Notes under the pieces: model-generated | Told to the model about the DNA's origin: nothing | The model's input: the letters and a program-made list of their open reading frames with translations, nothing else | Database searches by the model: none | Part shown: in pieces, positions 46,681 through 60,300 of the stretch | Layout of the letters: every line of letters starts with the position of its first letter | Position numbering within the stretch: the stretch's first letter is position 1 | Assembly: GCA_024516035.1 (NCBI GenBank) | Contig: CM044967.1 | Coordinates: 7,957,532-8,021,531 of the forward strand | Direction: 5' to 3' | Origin: Bactericera cockerelli | Taxonomy: Eukaryota > Arthropoda > Insecta > Hemiptera > Triozidae | Length of the DNA stretch: 64,000 nucleotides | Position numbers and translations under genes: made by a program

Positions 46681-47124
46681 AAATGACAAACTCATGAGTT
46701 CTTTACTTAGTAGGTAACTGAATTTTCTTCAGGAGTCTCTAGTTGATGATACATAATAATATCTATGCCCAATCCGGGATTGGAACTTAAGACGTCTGGA
46801 CCATGACTATTAGTCCTTTGCCCCTTAATGTTACACCTCTTGAATGATAAATCGTCCAACTTCACCCCTCTGTGTGTTTGTGATGAATAATAATATAATT
46901 TCTGATTATAGACTATTCCAGAGCTTTGTCATCATAACGACAGAAAGATTGGCAGAGAGATGGAAGAGACCCATTGTTTCTCTGTTGGGCTTTGCAATCT
47001 GCTGCAAGTATGTGTATGCGAGGGGGCCAGGAGGCGATGGAAATCAGGAGAGTCGCTGCTTGGATACGAAGATGGAGTTGTATTTATTTTGTTTCTGATT
47101 TATTTTAATTTAATATTATTAATA

Positions 47125-47395
47125 AATATATAATTTCGGCCCTACCCAGGCTGGGTGAGGTTAATGTGGGTAGCTGGTACGATTCCCAGCGAATGGAGGG
47201 TAAAACCCCCGTCCTAATCCAGGACGTTAAATCAAATAGAATCGTTGGCGTTAGGAAGGGCATCCAGCCAAAAAAAAAAAAAACGTGCTCCACCCTACCA
47301 ACCTCAACCATGAGGTTGAACAATGCTGACCCCAAAAGCAACATAAGCTAATATGGGAAAAAGGCAAGGGAGATATATAATAAATATATAATTTG
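47125..47395 (+). mobile_element. SINE-C, 5'-truncated first copy of a tandem pair
   Basis: Starts inside the body (CGGCCCTACCCAGGCTGGGT) and runs through GGCGTTAGGAAGGGCATCCA, an A13 run and the LINE-like tail to GGCAAGGGAGATATATAATA. It is nearly identical to the next copy. Confidence 0.85.
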
Positions 47396-47396
47396 G

Positions 47397-47772
47397 CAGC
47401 CTCCGTGGCGTAATGGTTGTGACTACTGCCCGTAGTCCAGAGTTCCTGAGTTCAACTCCCGGCTGGGGCAGACTTTTCGAAGAAAATTCTGTTCCATCCA
47501 AACACGTGAGGCTGCCATTTCCGGCCCTACCCAGGCTGGGTGAGGTTAATGTGGGTAGCTGGTACGATTCCCAGCGAATGGAGGGTAAAACCCCCGTCCT
47601 AATCCAGGACGTTAAATCAAATAGAATCGTTGGCGTTAGGAAGGGCATCCAGCCATAAAAACGTGCTCCACCCTACCAACCTCAACCATGAGGTTGAACA
47701 ATGCCGACCCCAAAAGCTACATAAGCTAATATGGGATAAAGGCAAGGGAGATATATAATAAATATATAATTT
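47397..47772 (+). mobile_element. SINE-C, full-length second copy
   Basis: Head GCCTCCGTGGCGTAATGGTT and GAGTTCAACTCCCGGCTGGG, body, then tail CTACCAACCTCAACCATGAG and GCCGACCCCAAAAGCTACAT. It ends with the same AGATATATAATAAATATATA as the upstream copy. Confidence 0.9.
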
Positions 47773-47974
47773 GACGACTCCATTACACAAGTATAAAAAA
47801 TAAATAAATAATAATATAAATATTCTCATATTAATAATATTTTAATATACCTGCCCTTTATAATCCAAACTCTCTGATTAACAACGATCCAACATTGCCA
47901 ATAACTTCTCGAAATCTGATTGAGTTTGCAATTTTTTGACATATTTTGAAAGGTTTAAAAAAACAAAACAAAAA

Positions 47975-48125
47975 TGTTATCATCCTTGTGTTAATGTGTT
48001 AATCACTTTTGTGATATCACAACTACTCAAACTCGCTTTACTAAATCTACGCTGAAATCGAGAACTGAACCACCGACTTCCTGGTTACAAGTCCGCCGCC
48101 TTATCGACCAAGCTACTGAGGTCGG
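47975..48125 (-). mobile_element. SINE-B copy, minus strand
   Basis: TGTGTTAATCACTTTTGTGA, GAACCACCGACTTCCTGGTT and TATCGACCAAGCTACTGAGG. Confidence 0.8.
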
Positions 48126-48129
48126 CCAA

Positions 48130-51100
48130 ATTTTGCTGGGTTTTATCATTTGAGAGTGTTGTCAAGCTGAGTGATTCAATATAAAAATGTCCTTTGAACA
48201 ATCTCATTGACTTATACCTTTTAACAGCTCTTGGTTTCAGAGAAATAGGCTTCAATTTTGATTACAATGGTAGAAGTACTAGTTTGACCTTTAGTCTCTC
48301 TAGAACTACTTATATTTTCTTGTTATTGTCATTGAATCGCAAGAAGTTGGTATTATTTATTATCTCTCCTTACGAGACTAAAGTGGACCTTTGAGCTTTA
48401 AATCAACTTTTCGCTGGGAATCGAAACCAAGTCTTTCTTTAGAAATTTCAGTTTGATGGTACAACCATCAATTTGTTCAAATATGCCCATTTTATGCAGA
48501 ATTGTCATGCAATAAATCATAGCTAATCATTTGAAAGGATTCACATTAACATTCGTGCTAAATGCTTGTTATTCATTCCCATACCATAATAATACGAGGA
48601 ATACTATTTAGTTGAATCATACTATGAATTTGTTTTAAACTGATGAAAGTTCTATCTACTCAAAAGAAGATTAGTAAAAACACGAAAAATTATATAGTAC
48701 ATAGATGAATTTTATATTTTTATTTATATGGATATACTATCTTAATCTATTTTAAAATTAAATTTAAGATTATAGTAATATGGACTACAGAAGTTGGTGA
48801 ACTTTACAACATTGTCTTGGAGGGTAGATTTATATGGATTATGTTATACTGAGTTACTTATACAATACCGAAATCGCACATCTTCAATGGATATACCCTT
48901 ATCACATAATCATGTTTTTCTTAAAAGCTTTCTACTTTATTATTGGGTGAAGAAATTTATTGTACAATTACATAAATTTACTCTAAATTGAATTTAAACA
49001 TTAATGGTAACGAAATGGAAAAAAATCACATGACAATGAAATGACAAAGCTAAATATGATGTGACCAATAAAATATTTAAATGTAAAGTACCTTAAATCT
49101 TAAGTTGTAACTGATGATTTTAACGTTTTGGCGTATGTAAGATGTGGTTCTAGTTGTTGGTAACATATCAAATAGAAGTCCACTAAATAAGGTAAAAAAA
49201 TAGTTGGAAAATTATTAAATAAGTAATGTCTAATATTTAAAATCACCAGAAGTAAATAATAATGACTAACTTAAGTAGGTCATGAAATGGATAGTCCTTT
49301 GAGAAGAATAGAAAAAAGGGATGGTTTAGAGGAGAATCTAATGTAACTGTCATTTGACATTCATTGTCTATCTCCTTTTTGATGAAAACTCTTTAAAAGC
49401 TCTTTTGACAATAACATTACTACCACTTACTCGTAGTAATCAACCGTGAAACTATTTCAGTTTGTCTTCAAATACTTGGGATTATTGATTGTTCGCAAGA
49501 TGATGAATAAATTCGATTATGGAAAAAATGCTAACACAAAACACATGATTAGCGATTGTGACAGTTTCAATAATATTTTACGCGGAAAGAAGTACTTCTT
49601 TTAGTTGTAAGATCAATTTGTGAATTCCTATATCATTAAATAATTTTAATAAAATTTGTTTTTTAGTATTGACATATTAAGTAAGCAACTATGTTGTTGG
49701 TAGTAATTTTGATATTTTGCTCCTGCTGTATGAAATTTTATGATATTTTCTACCCGATTGAAGGAATTCACGATATAGATAACATGTTTACAGAAGTCTT
49801 TGCAATACATGTGAATAAATATGGTAACTTGAAAATATATTTTAAAAATATATAGATAACATGTTTACAGAAGTCTTTGCAATACATGTGAATAAAATAT
49901 GGTAACTTGAAAATATATTTTAAAAAAATATGGTAAACAAAAGTTCTGAATGGTAAATTATTTTAATGGTAACGAAATATTTTGTGAAATAAAATAGTAC
50001 ATTTTAATAGAGTTGAAGGTATTAATTATAGATCAATTTTAATGTAGTTTAAGATCCATTTTATAGGATCGTAACATAAATTGAATCGCTTCACTTGTCT
50101 TGTGATTACAAACATGAATAAAAATATTACTTTGATGTAAGAGTAAAAATTGTAATATATCTTAATAAATTTACTGTGATTTCAGTTGTATCATGATTCA
50201 CAAAAAAGAGAGTTTCACTATGGATCATAATTTGAAATAAATTTTCATGGTAAAGTTGGATCTAAAAGTCATTGTACAGTAGTGCTGATATAATAATATT
50301 AATCTGTAGGAAACGAGCCACAGGAATGTTCAATGTGGGTGTTGTACATTTTATTCAGATGCATGAGTATAATATAAATATTAACAATTGTGCACACAAC
50401 AATAGATATTCTCATAAAAATAAATGGTGCATCGCATTAAAAATTCACAGAGTAAAAAGATTACTACTGTTCAACAAAAATAGATCATAACATTATAGGT
50501 AGTTTAAATTAGTTAAATATACTAAAACTAATCTAATAAATAACAAATATCTATACATTTTTTGAAGAAAAGAATGTACACCTTCTTATTTTACTGATTA
50601 AACTAAGAACAATAGATAAAAGCTATGACCATTATTTTGATCTATTTATTTTCTATAAGTAGTATATTATTATTTTAATAAAGCAAAAGAATAAAACCAA
50701 AAATGGTGCTTCATGATGCTTCAACTGATATGTTTTCTTTTTTTTTTTTCTTCTTAATTATCATGATTTTTTTAAATTTGTACCGTGGCATTAGAGTGTA
50801 GAATGTAGATGCCTTGGACATGTGAAAAACCATAACCCCATGGTTAGAGTTTTGTTTTTACAACAAAATTAACTCTTGTATAATTCTTAAATTATTTTTT
50901 TTGTATAATTTATTTTCGTATTTTTTTTATATAAATCAATAAATAGAAATACCTAATACATTTTTTTTTTAATAGAGATGAAAAGTGAAATTTTTGATGC
51001 TGCAAAGTGCACGTAATCGATGATTTCATAGGTTTGGTTAATCCAAAAAGCACTTTGCGGAAGAAAACCTTTCTCCAAATAGATTGGAATTTCATTTATA

Positions 51101-51240
51101 AATACTACACATATTACATTATAAACTACTTTGACTAATTTTGATTTTCATTTGAGATAAATCTGATAGAGAGACAATTTACCTAGAATTTACAGTAAAT
51201 TAAAACTAATTTTAATTCAAAATTGAGCGATGTAATGGCA
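48130..51240. other. Very AT-rich intergenic DNA with one local duplication
   Basis: 49784-49926 holds two adjacent copies of an about 76-base unit (GATAACATGTTTACAGAAGT, then GTGAATAAATATGGTAACTT). Otherwise I see no gene, exon or recognised element. Confidence 0.5.
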
Positions 51241-51241
51241 T

Positions 51242-51247
51242 TTTAAT
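51242..51247 (-). terminator. Candidate polyadenylation signal of the Gly/Ser-rich gene
   Basis: TTTAAT on the plus strand reads ATTAAA on the minus strand, 60 bases beyond the stop at 51307. This is a common variant signal at a plausible distance. Confidence 0.35.
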
Positions 51248-51306
51248 GTTCTGTAATATTGCACATTTCAGTTCAATGGCAAAAGGGACGGATGGAAAAG
51301 CGTGGA

Positions 51307-54300
51307 CTACTTCTTATAAACCGGTACTGCGGCCACAGCGGCCACGGGTGCATGTCCTGATGAGGAGGAGAGACCACCAACTTTGTGAGAGGAAGATGAA
51401 CCCAGCAGTCCAGACGAAGATCCTAACACTCCTGTTACTAGCGAAACGAGTCTTGAGAAGATTGCTACCTTCAGCTGAAAATAGGACATAAAATATTTTG
51501 TTATGAAAGTTATTTTTAGAATAATGTAAGCAGTATTGCGTTTCATCTGATTGATAGTTTTATGTGCAAGCCGAAGTGAAGCTATGAACAGGGAATAGAC
51601 CAGTAAATGCCTAAATGGTTTACTCAGATCGCAATATTTTCAAGGAATGAAATCGCTAACAATTATCAAACAAAGCATATTCATTTTAGCTGTACCTACC
51701 GTTTTTATAATCATTTCGAAAAAAAAGAAATGGGCATATTTACAAGGCCATGAGCTGCACATTAACAGAAGCTCTTTAGAGAGAATCAACCAATATCCTC
51801 TTGATAATTTTATAAATGAACCAAATAAAAACATTAAAATTATAAATTTGTCTCATCAAATAGAGCAACAAGCCAATCATATCTTTATCTAATTAGCTTT
51901 ATAACCAGTGTCATCTTTACTTACTCTTTCATCATTTCAACTTACAGCTAAAATATAGACAGTATGTACATAATACTAAAACTTAGTATTAAAAAAAAAA
52001 AAACAAATTAAATTAGAAATACAATGGTAAAGGAGAGAATTAATCAAATGGAAGGTAAATACAATCTTGTTTTTAAATCTTCAACTTAAAGGAATCAAAA
52101 TTTCTTATTGTTTGCAAAGTTTATTCAGAAATGGATTTTTCATACGTGTGACACAACTTACCCTTAAAAATAATTTCAATTTCTCTTGAATGATACTAAT
52201 AGGACTAAGAGACACTCCAGTATGGACGATGGCCTAAAAAATTGAGAACAAAGACATCGTCAGAAACAGAATGGACAAGAAGTGAGTTTGGACCACAAGA
52301 CACCCAGTTTATTTGTCAATCGTAATATGGTTAGTTTTAGAATACCTCGAAAAGCATTAATATTGAAACAATGTAATCAATAAAAAAATCGACATTATCG
52401 GTCTATCAACAGGAATTTTTTAAGCATTGTAATTTTCAAATTGTTTGCTGGATGGATTTTTTTTTTTAAAATTTAGGTACATTTAACAATTCCAATAATA
52501 TGATCAAGCATGCATGACGGAAAATTCAGTAATAAACAAGCGTTTTAGGAAGTTAGTATTTATTAGAAAGAAGGTTTTAAACTTGGAAAAAACCATTTTT
52601 TTTATTATAAGAAAGCAGAAGATAAAAAAAAAAAATAATGTAGACTTACCTCTCATTATACTTTAAAACTAATGTAATATTAATCTTCGATTTCGCCAGA
52701 CTTTCATCTGTAAAATATAAATAAGCATAGTAGAGCGCGGAAAATGTTAGTAATATGGAAACACAGACAAAAGAAAAAACAACAGATATTGTTTAGGAAT
52801 ATTTATTGAAAAAACACCTAAACCACAAAAAATGTGAGCACTCACCAATATTTTCTGACACCAAAATCTTATATACACATGCAATATTATATTCTGTTAG
52901 TATAGGAGCAGGAAATTAAAGACACATGAAATCTAAGCCTATTTAACAGAAAAAGACATTCCAGAATACCCATTCAAAGAAAGTACCATAGTACAGAGCA
53001 AAATACATAATTACAAATCTGAAAATGAGTGGAGGAAGCATATCCTACCCAAATGTTTAGACTTACTCAAATTTAGTCTTGCAAAAACTATAAAGAGAAA
53101 AAAGCTTTTAACTAATGATGATTTTCATTGTGTCTGCAATACTGTGATATGAGAATATAATACTGGTATCTTTGCAGTTAATGTAAAAACGGTTAAAATT
53201 TTGTGAAAAGTTTTCAGTGTTAAAAAAATTGACTACTTTTTTATTAGTGAGGTTGTAGTAATGTTGGCGATTGTAAATCCTGAAAATTTCCCTATACTAT
53301 CTATTTATTTCAATTTAATTTGAAGTATAATATATACATAAAAGCCATTCATATGTAACTATTTTTATGATAAATTCCACGTGGAATATGCAACCTCCGT
53401 TGATTTTAAACATTTTGAATTTAACCTCCGATAAGAACGTGAAATTCATAAAACTCGAGTGTTCTATCACAGTCAAGTGAGAAAAAATATGTATTATGTC
53501 TGTTTTTGTGACCTCACACTTATCCATGAAAACCAGTCCAAACCCCGGAGTGAATAAAGCATACTTGAAGAAGAAATTTCTCAATAGGTGACCTCCAACC
53601 TCCAATATCCAAGGTCTGAGAAAGCAGTTTAAATAAAAAATTGTAAAACATAATAAAAAAAAACAAAAAATATTGGTTGATGGGTTTAACCAAAAGATTT
53701 GCAATTCAAGATTTCTCGATTTATTGAGAGGATGTATTTGAAAATACGTTATATTCCTTCAAAAGAGACAATATATCTCACAAAAGTGATTTATCCAATC
53801 AGTACAACAAATAAAGATTCAGCCTTTAAAAAATGAGGCTTTGAATTATTCATCAAATTCTCCAATCAACAAATTAAGTTTACCATTTATTGACGGATAG
53901 CTTATTTTTCACTTTTTTTTTAATTTTAAAAAGGTAGTTAGTTGTGCCCCGGAACCGATGTCAGCAACCAATGCTCTTAACTACTGAGCCACGGAGATCG
54001 GCTAGCTTATTTTTCACTGTGTGACGTGTGTGTGCTTTCACCCGAATGGAAGTTACAGCTCTCTTCCTTTCTAGTTCAAGTATGCTCAAACCAATGATGA
54101 AAAATTACCAATGCCAGTCTTTCAAACCATGATGATCTTACCGTGCCAGCGGCTGCTGCCACAGGAACTGCGGCTACTGGTGCCCCGCTCTTCGAACTAC
54201 TGCTACTCAGACCTAAAATGCTGGGTGCTCCGAATCCATGTGCCGCTGATGAACTACCTACGACGTGCTAAAAGACACCAACATGGATGACATGCAGTTC

Positions 54301-57300
54301 AATAAGGTATTCTTTAACAAATACGAACATTGAAGATTATGTTTTTTCTACTTTGAAGAAATAAATGCAATGAAAGACAAGAACTATTTATTGTACTTCA
54401 ATTTAAAAAAAAATATTTGAAATAAGTAATCTCATAGTTGAAAAAATAGATAGTCTAGTAAAGTTAAAGTATGGATTATCTGTGGTGAATAATAGTGAAT
54501 TATTAAGGGCCTCCTTTGCTTTTGTAAATTATTTACAAAGAGTTATGAGTGGACCCCGGCCATCCGAAGTACAGAGTAGGAAATGTTCTACCCATCCGGA
54601 ATTTGAAGTCAGGATGTTTCAAATATAAGGGTGAGGTTGAAAGTAATAGGCTGCATAGGCACCACTTGAATTTAACTTATGTGAGGAAGAGCTAAATTTA
54701 AACTTCTCGAAATTTGATGAAGAAATAAAAACTACAACGTCCATTTTTTGTCATGAGATTGCTTATTTTAGATTTAAAAGAACTTCAAGATAACTATGAG
54801 TTTCTAGTGTATTTGGTTCTACGTGAGCAAAGTTATACTATGGGTGTTGTATTCTAGTTTTCAGTAACATGTATTTTGTACCTGCATTCATTATAATAAA
54901 TAGATGCTAACTACGGTCATATGAGAAGAGAGTTCAAAATGACCACGTGTACTCAAAACTAAGTATTTTCAAGGATGATTGCCTCACTAATGCAACTACC
55001 AGTACTAATCTAATGGATGCACACTTAAATCAACACTGAAATAGCCCAGTCAAATAAGACGAACCAAGATTAAATTCTTCAGACAGATATTAAATCCTTA
55101 ATATCAGTCAATATCTTAAACCAATCATTGTGATTTTTGCTCCACAATATTGTTTGTAAACTGCAAATCAGTTTTTTTTTTAATATCAGAGATTGGAACA
55201 TCTGATTTTTATAAACATCGTTTCATAGGAATTTTTTGCTCTCACTTTGACTGAACTACAAAACAGGCCAACTTTTAATAAAAGTGGTCTTAATATTCAA
55301 TAGATTTTATAAACATAACTATTAATGAGACCATTTCGTAAACTACTAAAAAAATTCCACTACGTTTTGAGACTACTGAGTATATCTTAAAAATAGCCTC
55401 AAGTAGGTATTTGATAAACTCTTTTTCTATCTAAATGAAATCTAAAGTATAACAACATTCTACGTATACATACTACATAAATTCAATAAATTAATATAAG
55501 ACAAGTGATCTTTTTGCAATAAAATAACTCTTAATTTCAAAATAAGGAGGCAATAAATATTTATCCTTAATTTGCAGACTACTTTTTCATAAAAAATATA
55601 GTGTATTCAAATAATTTCAGTTATTTTTAGAATAAGTTAAACTAAAATATAAGAAGTAGAAAATAAGAGCAGTATTACTCAGAAGCTACAGTACTCTAAT
55701 AACATCATTGGCAATGAAATTTCTGGAAGTAGGTTCCTATTAATTTAATCACTCACAAAAAATTTATATGAATATAAGGGATTGTGTGGCCGTCCATCAG
55801 CGTGAGATGGGTTCATCTTTGACGGACACAAAAATGTATTTTTTCAATGTACTTGAGCTTAAATATTGTATACAGGAACTGAAAGTTTAGTCCACCTACA
55901 AATACTAATAATATTTCAACTGTTCTCAATCAATGTAGCTCACATAGGTACCTTACATTGAAAATTTCCATCTTATGATTATTTGAACCACTGATTAAAA
56001 TAGAGAGGTTAGTTGATGGCATGGATATTCAGAACTATTACCTGCTGATGAGAGCAAATAAGCTCGAAACAGCTGTCCAGGTATGTTCTGATATTCATGT
56101 ACATCTAGTACAACTTCTCACTTTTCTGTTTAAACTGAATAAACTGATGTTTCTAAACCTATATTTCTATCAAGCAGTGGCGGCTCCTGACTTCAAGACT
56201 AGGTGAAGACAAATTATACCCAGAAGTACTGAATAAAAAAAAAATTATTAATTTATCAGATCTTAGTTCTTATGGTCTCATAAACACAGCCCATTGTAAG
56301 TTATGGCTGTTTCCCTGCAGAGCATGATTTTCTCTCATACCAGTTTTGCATCATATAAGTTTTTATAGGTACTTTTTTTGGAGAAAACTTGGTACTTAAT
56401 AAATAAACAAGGCCAGCAGAACAATTTGTCAACACTTGAGCTGGTACACAGCCATTCATTTTTCATAAGCCATTCAGGCTTGAACTGTATGGCTGTGGGG
56501 CAGGCATTTGCTTTACTTTTTTAGTGGTGGTTATAGTCATTGGAGAAATTGGACATCTAGTAATCATAATATCTTTCTTATCCTCATTACTTCTTAATCT
56601 AAATGGGGTTACTTTTAATGTTTGAACCCCATGATTTTGTGGGAATCTCATTGTTTCTTTGAAATATTGTTATTAATTATTCATCTTAAAAAAAAATATT
56701 TATTCATCTTAATAAAAAATATTACCTATCTAATTAACTAAAAGTTGGTAAAAAGGAATTAAAATATAAATATTAGGATTATACCTCAGTAGTTAGAACT
56801 GGGAAGGAAAGAAAGTTAGTTGAAGACTAAAAATTACAATCCAAAACTGGAAGAAAATCCACCACCAGATTACAAAATAAATCTAAGAAAACATACTTAC
56901 TACAAATGTAAAATCAGCTTAAATTTGTGTTACCATTGATGTTTAAATGACTATTTAAGAAAAACACAGATATTGCCTTATAATTTTAAGTACTTCACTG
57001 GAAACTGTGTGCATAGCTACCTGCAACCTGCATAATTATAATGTTATTTCTGACACTGAAAGAAGTACATAGCTACTTCATATTCAACTTATTATGAAAA
57101 GCACAGGTCAGATCAGGTAGGAATAATGTTTCTATCCTGTATCAAATACTGGGAAATAACTTTTTTAACTAGTTACACCAATTAAAAGTCACTTGATTAC
57201 CGTTGAAAAGATTTGAAAATAATCTAATAAAATTTAAAAAGTGCACACCAAGTTTTGTTTACATTCTAAAGATAAGAGATACAATGTTGCCAAGTTAATT

Positions 57301-60300
57301 TCATAGCTAAATTTCTACAAACTTTAAGAGCTATATTTTAAATTTAAAGAAATCCCTAAAATCATGTAAGACATATTTATTTATTTAAAAAAATAATACT
57401 ACACCGCCTGAACAGAATTTTCCTTGAGAATTTCATTTCAACACGTCTAATTTCATGATTTTTTTTAAAGTGGTTCCATAGTCAAGATCTTAAACAGGAC
57501 CACCATTGTCCCTATTTAAAAACTTCTTGGAACAACTAGATACCAGATTATCTTATTTGGCTCAATTTCGGTACCTACATTAAATAATTATTTCCGAGAT
57601 TTGACTTCAATCGAGATGTCCTTTTTAAGACTATAGTTGACAAGATACATAAATAGTTAAAATTTATTGGTATCGGCTATCGTTTAGGAACTATGTACAA
57701 AACTAGAACCCGAAAAATGAGAAATAATATCCAAAATTCCTGACACAAAATCCTGCTTTCCTAACGCCTACGTTATTATTATTATTTATTTATTTATTTT
57801 TAATATTACAAGATTGTGCTAGATATGGGAGGCTAAATCATTGACAGGTTTCCTAGGTCTGGCATAATACTACTGGCAACAATGTTAATATCAAAAACAC
57901 ATGACATCGCACATGGTATGTGGCTTCGTGACATTTCGTATGAGGTCGTGTAGATAATGTAAACTGAATACAACTGAAGACTGTCCTCAGTAGCATATTA
58001 CATAGATATAGTTCTTGCCTAATATTTCATGATACCTACTTGGAAATACTCAACTCTGATTGGTTGATTCAAGGACAACTGAAGACAATTTCGAATTGTC
58101 TTCACATTTGGTGTTCTCCTTGGAAAGTAACATGAAAGGTTAAGCAGCATTGATCTATTTTACACAAAGCTTACTCTTTTTTTTTTTCTTTGAGTTGGAT
58201 CAATTGTGCCATGTTCAAGGGATTATGAGTAGTGTTTTCACTGTTCAAAATTAGGTGAAAATGTCTTCAGTGTCTTCACCCGACGAGCCGCCACTGCTAT
58301 CAAGTATCCCTTTTAAAAAATATCAAAGGTTCCTATTTCGCCAGGAGTCATACTTACAGCCGCACTACTTCCACTGCTACTTCCTAACAGAGGGGCCAGA
58401 AGGCTGAGCAGAGCATTTCCACCTCCAGAGTGTCCTTCCTCTCCATCTCCTCCCTGGAAGAGAAGATATTACAGAAAAATTAAAGCGAAAATACAATGAG
58501 AGAGTCCAGAAAAATAGAGGATTTCTATTTTAAGTTTTTCTTTGGCTTGAATTTGAAATTGAGCACAAAAATACGGTTTATAAAACCAAGATACAAACAA
58601 TTTTTAATTGAGTTTCACGTGAAAGCATATTATATTCTCCTTATTTAAAATTCATGAAGTACCATATTTCAAATTTGTATCCAGCCTTATGAAATTTATT
58701 TAACTAACCATTTACCTGTTTTAATGCCGATGGTATGATTCTTGACAGTCCTAGTATATTTCAATAATGAAATTTGAACTGTTCATCAATGGTTTCTAAG
58801 TTTGCGGCATGATTATAAAACAATGGAATGTTCTATGCAAAATATGTACTTACCATAGTTCAGATTTAAAATAAAAGCTGGGCATTTAAAATGTACAAAA
58901 GATCAACTCTTATAATAGCATAAGAAAGCTTTCGGTTATTTGCTCACATAAACTTACCTTGAAATCCATTAAAAACTATATAAAACAGAACAATCTGATC
59001 TTATCCAAAATAATATTGCACATAATCAACGACAAGTAAGTATACTTGAAAAACCAATATAGAAAGATAAAGCAAATACCAACCAATAATCCAAATTACT
59101 TCAAATAAATGATTCTGTTCATTATTCTCGACATTTGAACTTCTCCAAGCTCCATTACACTTGAACTATAAATTTCATGGAGACATTGATTGGTAGCAAG
59201 GAATATTTTCTCTCAAACTTCTGATAGATGAGACACTCAACCAGAAATCCATTTTACTTACTTCCCGAGTCTATTGGGTCAAACATGTAACGTTCAAGTG
59301 GTCATTTTTGTAATATATCCCAAGCACTATTGACGATATGAAGAAAATGGTAACTCTGTATCGCTCTTATTAGCAGAACTTTTAAATCCAAGTATTTCAT
59401 AGCTTTTGACTAAAGAGCTCTACTCCAGTGTTAGATACTAAACTGTGTGCCTATCTGCCTATGCCAAACAATCCAAATAAAAGAGGATTAACTAAATAAT
59501 TTGCAATATCAGTCAAGACAAATCTGTCTGCCAGTCAATAACCTTACCATAGTGTTCGCAGTACTTTCAGTCATAAATCTGAGAGTTTCCAATAGAACCA
59601 AAGCAACCAAGGGTATTTACAAATAATTTAAACCCAATCTCCATAGAGTAACACATAAAGTCATTTCACACTCCCAAGTACAGGATTTTTAGTCCAATGT
59701 GGATTGAAACAATTTGATATATGATGAGATTGATTAGCGAACTGTCAATTACTCATAATTTTGTTCAAGTGTTATATTTGAAAATTCTTCCTACAAACCA
59801 AGAATATTAATTTTGCTTTGTGTTTCCAAGTTGGCAGTGCAGATCTCTTTTATGAATTGACTGTTCCAGTGACCCAGGTACTTACACCGCTGCTGCTACC
59901 AGAGTTACTGCTGCTGCCAAGGATAGGACCCACCAAGTTGAGGATGGATCCAGAGTCCGAGCCTCCAGAACTGCCTCCCTCCTCTCCGTCTCCACTCCCT
60001 TCTCCGCCACCCTAACACGTGAGAAGCTACAGCTATTATGTACAGAACTACATCATGGGGTATATATACAATGTACAAACATACAAGAGAAACTATAGCA
60101 GGTCTACCTCATCGAGCTCCTCTTGAGGTACAACTTATCAAACTTATTAGCTTTGACTGTACAATAACCACAACAAAAAACATTGTTCTGATTGTTTTTC
60201 TTCAACTTATTAATTTTACTGTGAAACATAATGAACTTACTTATTAAAAGATCCTTAAATTTCTTATGAGATTTCATTTAAAATTGTGCAATTTGATAAA

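Noticed and set aside
52650..52707. 58-base minus-strand segment between good splice signals in the Gly/Ser-rich gene
   Set aside because: Its length is not a multiple of three and neighbouring exons are phase 0, so inclusion would break the frame.
53315..53704. 129-codon minus-strand frame in an intron
   Set aside because: It is Phe/Ile-rich, with no domain, splice context or repeat match. It is probably chance in AT-rich DNA.
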